The notes under the pieces were generated by a model. It made no database searches and was not told the DNA's origin. It worked only from the letters and a program-made list of their open reading frames with translations. Shown here one piece after another: positions 57,188 to 64,000 of a DNA stretch of 64,000 nt. Positions within the stretch are counted from its first letter, which is position 1. The number at the start of each line of letters is the position of its first letter. The position numbers and the translations under genes were made by a program. Where the stretch lies: the NCBI RefSeq assembly GCF_921293095.1, contig NC_060259.1, positions 76,008,120-76,072,119 of the forward strand, in the 5' to 3' direction. This stretch comes from Ischnura elegans. Lineage: Eukaryota; Arthropoda; Insecta; Odonata; Coenagrionidae.

Positions 57188-58735
57188 CCCAAGTAACATT
57201 TTTGGTTGGCCCTCTGTTGGCAGATGGTGGGACACAGCGGTTGGCCCATGGTATGATTTGGCCACCTCGCCAACCGTATCCCAACCAACGATTCCCCAAC
57301 GATGGGCCAACAGAGCATTACAGTCGGGCCTTCGTATTCCCAACTATAGGCCAACCCCTCTCCAACGATACACCGTTGGCCCTTTTCAATTCTGCCATCC
57401 GTTTCCCAACGAAAGCTATATTTTACTGGCATTCCTCATTTTTATAGAATGAGAGTTAAATTAATTTACCTTCTCACTTGATATGATACCGGTACATAGA
57501 TAGAATCTTTACCTTTAACTCCCGATAAATCAAAATGAAATTAAATACATTAACAATCAATGCTATAGGACAAAGTAAGGTTACAGTGGTTAAAAGTGGA
57601 AAACAAAAAATCAATATCAGTTCAGAAGGTCCCCAACTTTTATTTTCACAAATTAGGACACTTTTTATTAGGACAAAATTAGGAAAATTTCAACAGCACC
57701 TTTCCATATTACAATATGGCACACACAAAAACTGTCCATCTTCTTTGTAGGGCAACAAAACACACTTAGATAAAATCTGGGTGGACTGTGCAATTTGCAT
57801 CCAGGTACTAATTTTTTTACTACAAATATACCAATGGTACCACTTCTAAGAGGTAATTCAAAGAAATCCTCCTTAATTTCAAACATGTCACACTGCAAGA
57901 TGTACACCCCTGAGTTATTTGATTCAATTGCCTTCACAATTCCTATTCTCTGGTCTTCGGTAACGAAATTGTTAAGTTTAGTCCATTTTACTTAATTGGA
58001 TTAATAAGTGCAAGATTTAGGGATATTAATAGGAATCACAGAAACACTGATTGAGTATAATATAGTTGATGTATTTTCCATAAAATAATAATTGTGCAGT
58101 TGTTATTTAGGTTTACTCCTACAAATTCAATCTCATTCTCTTCAGAGAGGACTAAATCACTCACTTTGTCCATTGAAACACTGTTTTCATTAAAACTTCC
58201 ACTTGTACTAGATATGCCACAATCTGAAAAAATATACATATCGATCTATCTAAATTAATGATGAAAAGTTTAAAATTCCACGAAACTATCTGTTTAAGGT
58301 AACATGATTTTAGGAATGCCAGTTTTGTAAGACTTACCAAATGAGGTCAATGCCTTATTTTTGTTAGAAGCACTCGACTTATTTTATTTAACTGCTATCA
58401 CAAAGACATAGTGAATGATTAACATATAAAAGCAATCCCTAACAACCAAACAAGTTTTGGTTGTTAGGTTGCTAGGGAACCATGTGAACCGTATCCTGCA
58501 ACTTATGCAATCGTACTATAATGTTATGATGTCCCAACAGTGGCCCAATGATAATCCATTTCGTAGGGCCATCGTTGGGGATTTCCGTTGGGCCAACAGC
58601 ATAAACCGTTTCGTTGGGCCGACGAACAATATCTGCGTTGGGCCAACAGTGGAATTTGGTAGGCATATCCACCCACAATGAGCCAACCGTGACTACGGTT
58701 CCCCAACCGAGGCCCAACGGTCAATGTTACTTGGG
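57188..58735. mobile_element. DNA transposon with CCAACG subterminal repeats, unclassified
   Basis: Ends CCCAAGTAACATT and AATGTTACTTGGG. About 200 bp inside each end are dense, mostly palindromic variants of GTTGGCCCAACGG (for example GGCCAACAGAGC, CGTTGGGCCAACAG). The centre (57430-58530) is AT-rich with no transposase I can identify. No clear target duplication: GGTCCCTG precedes and TGATGGCA follows. Confidence 0.6.
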
Positions 58736-59173
58736 TGATGGCAAGCTATATTTCATTATCTAATATGGCCTTAGATAGGTAATGGTTGTAGATTGATAAT
58801 GGCGAAGTCTGGCCTCAATAGCTTTAATCTATCTTAATGGCAGTAGTAGCTGGTCCCCCATAATTTCTGGAATACTGAAAAGATGGCACTATTCAAGGTG
58901 GCTCTTCAATGTGAGTTGTAATTTCACTAGGTTTATAAACATCCTTTAAAAGTAATTGATGAATCTGTAAAGCTATTTAGCTATGCATAACAGATTTCAG
59001 ATGTGTTATTGCTGATAGGTATTGCATACCGCCAAGGAGTATCTGATGGTATGTAATATGCCCTCCTTCCCCCAAACAACAACCCTAGTATGCCTCTGGC
59101 CTCTGTGAAGTACGATTTGGATCATCAAAATATTTCTAATAACTTCAGGCTTTACTTTGTGAAACCTCTCCAT

Positions 59174-59464
59174 ATTGGAAGTAAGGAAATAAAACTTTGT
59201 AAGATTCACTGTTATTTAATCATGGGCACGACCCGGGTTTCGTAACTTGGTTACATAGTCAGGTGACTGATCTTGCATGCATCTATACACAAAGTACACA
59301 AGTGACTGTGACTCCGATAGATGTCCTCACAGTCACTTGTGTACTTTGTGTATAGATGCATGCAAGATCAGTCACCTGACGATGTAACCAAGTTACGAAA
59401 CCCGGGTCGTACCCATAATTTAATAACAGTGGACCTTACAAAGTTTTATTTCCTTACTTCCAAT
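59174..59464. repeat. Long palindrome, 138-bp arms
   Basis: Left arm 59174-59311 and right arm 59327-59464 are reverse complements with only a handful of mismatches and no indels, around a 15-nt loop. Arms start ATTGGAAGTAAGGAAATAAA and include GACCCGGGTTTCGTAACTTG. It is the strongest secondary structure in the window. Confidence 0.9.
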
Positions 59465-59932
59465 CAAAATATTTGTTGCCTGTTTTAGGTTTTGCTCACC
59501 ATTGCATTCAATGCAGTCAAGCATGTAGAGTTGTTTCAGAATGCAAGCACGTACATGATAAGAATCTTTCTTTTTCTATCTGGTTGGACTGTCTGTTCTA
59601 GAGGATGGCACTTAATTCACTCCTCTCACCTCCTCAAATTCTTGGCGCTAGAAATACTTGCCCTCCTGTAGTTGAAATGATGGATGATGTTTCCATCTAG
59701 TCTTTTATAATATCCAAATATTTTCATTTCTTTTCCTCTCATATTCTTCGTCCTGTTCCCCCATAAACATGATTGGTTACAAGTCATTCGCTCTTGCTGT
59801 GCTTCATTTCCCTTGTTAGATGTTTAAGATGTTTCATATCTTCCATTCATCTCCACACCCACTCCATATATGGTGTTCAATGTCAAAAATAGTTCTATTG
59901 CTGCTGTAAACTGAATGTCTGGTAGGCACAGA

Positions 59933-60058
59933 CCCCTATGAAAAAATTGTATAAACCTGTTTCAAATTTTTATACATAATTTTTTTTAAATTATATATTA
60001 CATTTTGAGCATTATGTATAAAATTTTGAAACTGGTTAATACAATTTTTTCATAGGGG
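59933..60058. repeat. Palindromic MITE-like unit, 48-bp arms
   Basis: Left arm CCCCTATGAAAAAATTGTAT ..., right arm ... ATACAATTTTTTCATAGGGG, symmetric about an AT-rich 30-nt centre. Its CCCCTATG ends could be transposon termini; no duplication identified. Confidence 0.7.
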
Positions 60059-60241
60059 GAGTCATTCAGGTTACCCACTCAAAGCAAGTGGGCAGCTTTG
60101 TAAATACTATTCACACTTCTTATTCCTTGATTCCCAGATGCTTATGGGAACTAGTAATTTTGTGTAAGATGCCATTTATTGAGAAGTTTCAGTGATTATT
60201 ATTGAATCTAATGCTTTTTTTATATGATTATTAACTTTCAG

Positions 60242-60466
60242 GTTGGACTCGGAGAGTCTTCCAAGAATCAATGTGACCCTGACTCACCTGGCAGGGCATC
60301 TGGGACCCATGCTATGGCCTCGGCTAAGTCTTTTACCTCCCCTCAAAACCCTCATTCCTCTAAAAGCACATATTTAACAGAACATCTGAGGTTTGCTGCT
60401 GCTTCTGGTAATGCTCAAGAGGTTGCTCGGCTGTTGGGTGAAGGAGTGAAAAATCTCCCAGATGAG
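60242..60466 (+). CDS. Ankyrin gene, exon a
   Basis: 75 codons in phase 0, VGLGESSKNQCDPDSPGRAS, GTHAMASAKSFTSPQNPHSS and on to KNLPDE. The N-terminal two thirds look disordered; the last third is the first ankyrin repeat. Confidence 0.75.
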
Positions 60467-61885
60467 GTAACCTTAATTTGTGGTGGAACCTTTTAAATTT
60501 CTCCACTGTAATCTTGTGTATTTATATATTTTTAACTTTCTATTCTCTCCTTTTTTGGCAATTTTGTCCGGGGTGCATTATAAGGATTGTTCAATGAGTC
60601 ATGATTTGCTGCTCCTAACCTGAAAAATAAGGAAAAAACCAGTCTAGTTATTTAAATAAACAAGTTTTACATCTCTATTGACCACTACAATATTTATGAG
60701 CATAAAAGCATGAAACTTAGTAAGACTTCTGTTGCAGCGTGAGTTTCAACATATTGAAAGGAAACTTCAATAGTCCATATTTTTGCCTCACTGTTTTAGG
60801 GCTACCAGAAAAATCCTCTGAAATTCTATTCCCAACCACTCTCTGAAGTTGTTATAAAACTCACATTGTGGATGTCCCATAAGTAAATTCAGAATCAAAA
60901 ATAGCTTAAATTTGGCATAAGTAGAAATTTTCCAATGTAACATGTGGCTTTAGAGATATTGTACAGTACGCTCCCGATTATCCGGGCTAATGATGGGGGA
61001 GAGATGGCACTAATAGTCGGAAAACACGGATAACCCAAACTTTCACTTAAACATCTTGTAATGTTCATAATTTACGTAAAACAAACAATATATTATTATT
61101 TATGCCGTTATTCTGTTATTTTAGAGTGCTTCCTGGATTCATTTTGAGCTTTCTTTGCCTGTTCGCGATCTTTTTAGCGGCGATAACATGTCATATACAT
61201 CACTCGTATTATTAATGCTCCATGTAAGGCCTGGTTTCGAAAACCACACATCCGTGGCTGTGATCACGGATAAGTGGTTTGCACGAATGCTTCAAATTCA
61301 CTGCTCGTCGTCGGAAACTGCACTGTCAGGCACCACGCCACGTAGTCGCATCTCGCACAAGTTGCCCGGGTTGCAACTGCTGCGGGACGTGTATTCGTGA
61401 CCATGGAGTGCAGTCACGCACTGTGAGGCAAGGAAAACAGGAACACGGTGCTTCCATGAATGCAGCTATCGCGCGATCGCTTCCGTTTTACGAAGGGGAT
61501 TCTAACGGAAATAATAAGCCTGGTGTATCCTAGCACTAATACAGTAATTCCGATGATTTTGCGTCCGATTTTATTTTTTTATTAAGATCGCGTAAATTAT
61601 TGTGTGAGAGTGAAAATCATGCACGGATAATCCGTAGTAACACGGATGAACCGCTGCCGGATAATCAGGAGTCTGCTGTACTTCAAACTTAGGAAATGTC
61701 AATGCTTTTATTATTTGATGTCCATGTGGTTGTGTTTCCTTGGAATGTAGTACATTTTCCTAACTTCCTTATTGATTCCTTCCTAGACGGGATGCAATGC
61801 TCTCCACTTGGCTGCTTCTTCTGGACATGCAAATGTTGTGGCTGCTCTCCTCCTCTCGGCTTGTGATGTTAATGCAGTTGACTTA
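60242..61885 (+). CDS. Ankyrin-repeat protein, partial (two exons)
   Basis: Exons 60242-60466 and 61787-61885 join in phase 0. The first encodes a polar Ser/Pro-rich stretch and then STYLTEHLRFAAASGNAQEV ARLLGEGVKNLPDE; the second TGCNALHLAASSGHANVVAA LLLSACDVNAVDL. L..AA..G....V..LL..G and ALHLAA..GH..VV..LL....VNA.D are two ankyrin-repeat patterns. Borders: CTTTCAG and GTAACC, then TTCCTAG and GTGAGT. Neither a start nor a stop is visible, so exons exist upstream or the start is elsewhere, and the gene runs off the right edge. ANKRD54-like proteins have a similar arrangement, but two repeats cannot settle identity. Ankyrin proteins act as binding scaffolds; no partner can be inferred. Confidence 0.75.
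60467..61786. other. Ankyrin gene intron
   Basis: It contains the pogo-like element 60964-61678. No other exon seen. Confidence 0.65.
60964..61678. mobile_element. Pogo-like MITE (715 bp)
   Basis: TA|CAGTACGCTCCCGATTATCC at the left and CCGGATAATCAGGAGTCTGCTG|TA at the right. Inner CGGATAA.CC motifs repeat near both ends. The centre (61150-61510) is GC-richer and has ORFs of 81 and 84 codons without recognisable domains. Confidence 0.65.
61787..61885 (+). CDS. Ankyrin gene, exon b
   Basis: 33 codons, exactly one ankyrin repeat (one-repeat-per-exon structure is common in such genes). The donor TTA|GTGAGT is strong, so further exons lie downstream beyond 64000 or were missed. Confidence 0.78.
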
Positions 61886-62004
61886 GTGAGTTATATTTTC
61901 ATATTAAGCCAATTGATATTTATTCTAAGTGCTTTTAATATTTTATATTTAATTGTGCTTAGCACGTATACTGCATGTAACCACTTGCTTGAGGTGGGCA
62001 TATA

Positions 62005-62218
62005 CAGGGGCAGATCCAGGATTTCTTTCTGGGGGGGGGGGCACAAGCAAGGCTGTATCCAGGATTTTGTTCTGGAGGGGGGGCAGCACAAGGATACCTT
62101 GTAATACAAAATGAATGCAATGATAATGGGACTTCAGTAAAATCTTCCATATTTTTAAAGGGTCTGGTGGGGGGGCACGTGCCCCTGTCCCCCCCCCTCC
62201 CCCCTAGATCCACATATA
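62005..62218. mobile_element. CAGGGGCAGATCCAG-type repeat with duplicated head
   Basis: CAGGGGCAGATCCAGGATTT...TTCTGGGGGGGGGG at 62005-62040 is followed by a second head-like unit GCTGTATCCAGGATTTTGTT...TGGAGGGGGGGC. The right side ends in C-runs and CTAGATCCACATATAGG. It probably belongs to the same broad hAT-like end type as 8786-8934. Confidence 0.45.
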
Positions 62219-62638
62219 GGCTGTAATACAAGATTTCATACTGTTCTTGCAAATCATATTAATTAATTTTTCTTGGGCTTAACTCCTAGTTAAACAAGGT
62301 TCATTATAGTCGAGGAAGTCGTGGAAATGAGGTTATTGTCTGGGAAAAGCTCCAGAAGGATGGAACTCATGATTGAACTCTGGGAGTGTTTCTGCTTCCA
62401 AACGGCAGATGGGGTATTTTGTTGCCCTCCTGGCTGAAAGGCAAGGGGTAGCGCAGACTTGGCACTTCCTGACTTTATTTCAAAATGAACCTCGCTGCCT
62501 TAGTCCATAAAATCTTTATATAAGACAGCTTTGCCATTGGTATAAAGTCAGGAAAATTTTTAAAATTTTGACTGGTTATTATGAAAAGACAAGGAAATTT
62601 AAAATGCGTAGTTGGAGTGAACCCTATTAAAGTATGTA

Positions 62639-63220
62639 CAGTGAAACCTCGATATAACGACACACCACGGTGCACTAACAAACACTCGCTATAGCGAATT
62701 GTCGCTTTACCGGAGGTGGAGCAAATGATAGCCAATATACCTGTTGCGAACAGATATACAGGAACAGGAGTGGTGCGGCGACAGATAAACATCTATCCGA
62801 TAAACGTAAGCATAAATCCAGACAAAAGGCGATGTTTTTTTGCATCACTAAAATTTCTTACTCAAATAACGATTAACTATTCAAACAATTTATAAGCGTC
62901 GCACTGAATAAAAATCATGCAAAGCATTGTTTCGTCATCATTATATTTATCGAATGACAGTTTACCACATAAATTTGAGACTGAGCACTCCATTAACTTC
63001 ATTTCTAACAGATCGCCAGCAATTACAGAGGTTAAGGAGTCTTCATGAAAGTCTTCCGGCGGTGAAACCCTCGCTATGGCGAGAGCCAACACCGAAAGGG
63101 TCTCGTAAAAACGAATTTTTTAACACGCTTATTATAGGGTCAATTGACGGTGCATCGGCTATCTCTCGTAATAGCGGGGGTCTCGCTATAGCCCGTACTC
63201 GCTTTAACGAGGTTCCACTG
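62639..63220. mobile_element. Pogo/Tigger-like MITE (582 bp)
   Basis: TA|CAGTGAAACCTCGATATAAC at the left and CGCTTTAACGAGGTTCCACTG|TA at the right. Further inward, CTCGCTATAGCGAATTGTCG and GGGGGTCTCGCTATAGCCCG extend the inverted pairing. No transposase. Confidence 0.75.
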
Positions 63221-64000
63221 TATATTTTACCAATAAATTCAGTTGAGTCAGACTGCCATATCAACAAAGACCTCTGGGTAATACCTACATCAAGTGGTAT
63301 ATGTGCTCCTAACATCCTACTGAATGTTTACATCTAAAAGACCAGTTGAATAGTATTTATATGCATGAATGGATGCTTTGATGAATTTTTATGCTTCTAT
63401 TTGGGCAAATATGTTTTAAAAATTTCCTACAAAGACGAAAATGTGTGTCTGGATGTTTCTTGACCTGGGAGACGAAAGACGCAAATTTTTGTCGGGGATT
63501 TTCTTATGCAGGTGAACAAATGCCGAATATATATACGTTTCTTAGCTCTCCCCCTTTTATGGCAGTTGCGGGCGTGTGATGTCTTTGTTTCGGGACCCAA
63601 CACTCTGGGGCTTAGGCTTTACCCTCGAAATTCGGGAGCAGGTACTCGGACCCCTCGTCTTATATTACCCCTCTCAGCAGTAAGGGACCGTGGTCATACA
63701 TTTTTATCCGGTTCAATTTGCGATCTATCCTCCTATCTCAAAAAATATAAACTAAGAATTGAATTGTGTAATTGTCTTTTGAACAGCATTTACAATTTTT
63801 AAATGAAATTCTACGATAAACATTATCATATATGTCTGGATTTCAGTATAAGCATCAACATGGAAATTGTTGCTGCAGTTAATGCATTAATATTGACGGT
63901 AGAGCTTTGTTCAAAATTTGACAATTCTCAGAATAAAACAAGGAATTCAATTTGAAGTATGCAATTTACGTTCAAGCAACAACTATCCATATTGCTAATT

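Larger units (their letters stand above)
58736..60241. other. Intergenic or upstream intron of ankyrin gene
   Basis: It contains two palindromes (59174-59464 and 59933-60058). No exon supported. If the ankyrin gene has upstream exons, this is intron. Confidence 0.6.
61886..64000. other. Intron or 3' region of ankyrin gene, repeats only
   Basis: It contains a G-run repeat (62005-62218) and a pogo-like MITE (62639-63220). Near 63424-63500 a fragment (GACGAAAATGTG...TTTCTTGACCTGGGAGACGA) is shared with 41637-41700. No exon supported. Confidence 0.6.

Noticed and set aside
62475-62792. 105-codon minus-strand ORF
   Set aside because: It reads through the terminal repeat of the pogo-like MITE and has no recognisable domain.

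Overview
This is a window of nuclear DNA from an animal. The evidence points to an arthropod, most likely an insect, but no single marker fixes the species. Coding sequence is split into short exons with GT/AG borders and consistent phases. Introns and intergenic DNA are AT-rich and full of small DNA transposons, TTAA-flanked MITEs, pogo/Tigger-like elements, Harbinger elements and degenerate retroelements. There are no operons, ribosome binding sites or CRISPR arrays.

Layout. (1) 974-19468, minus strand: ten exons of macoilin (MACO1/TMEM57 family), from the start codon to the coiled-coil region. The 3' end lies beyond the left edge. (2) 19469-30879: about 11 kb intergenic, rich in repeats. 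It holds a Penelope-type fragment with a hammerhead-ribozyme-like core, two long palindromes, a TTAA MITE, a 650-bp TA-flanked MITE, a 1.66-kb element with terminal inverted repeats, and a degenerate tandem array. (3) 30880-45961, plus strand: the complete six-exon CDS of syntenin (SDCBP family, 291 aa), with a polyadenylation signal at 46771. Its introns carry a 1.9-kb pogo-like element, a Tigger transposase relic, a TTAA MITE, the second copy of the 650-bp MITE and a tRNA-like SINE. (4) 46.8-60.2 kb: a broken LINE reverse transcriptase, an unrecognised intronless 208-aa ORF, a Harbinger element that carries two inverted copies of the start of its transposase, a second TTAA MITE and a 1.55-kb element with CCAACG-type subterminal repeats. 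(5) 60242-61885, plus strand: two exons of an ankyrin-repeat protein that continues off the right edge. Pogo-like MITEs lie inside and after it.

Macoilin (an ER/nuclear-envelope multispan coiled-coil protein of neurons) and syntenin (a tandem-PDZ adaptor in syndecan/ALIX trafficking) have no known shared pathway, so their proximity looks incidental. The two genes are divergent but 11 kb apart, so a shared promoter is unlikely.

I found no clear multi-gene novel system. The best candidates for a second look are the hammerhead-like motif (22038-22078), the fold-back Harbinger element (52913-54486), the nearly perfect 138-bp-arm palindrome (59174-59464), the orphan 208-aa ORF (51167-51793) and the unclassified 57188-58735 transposon.
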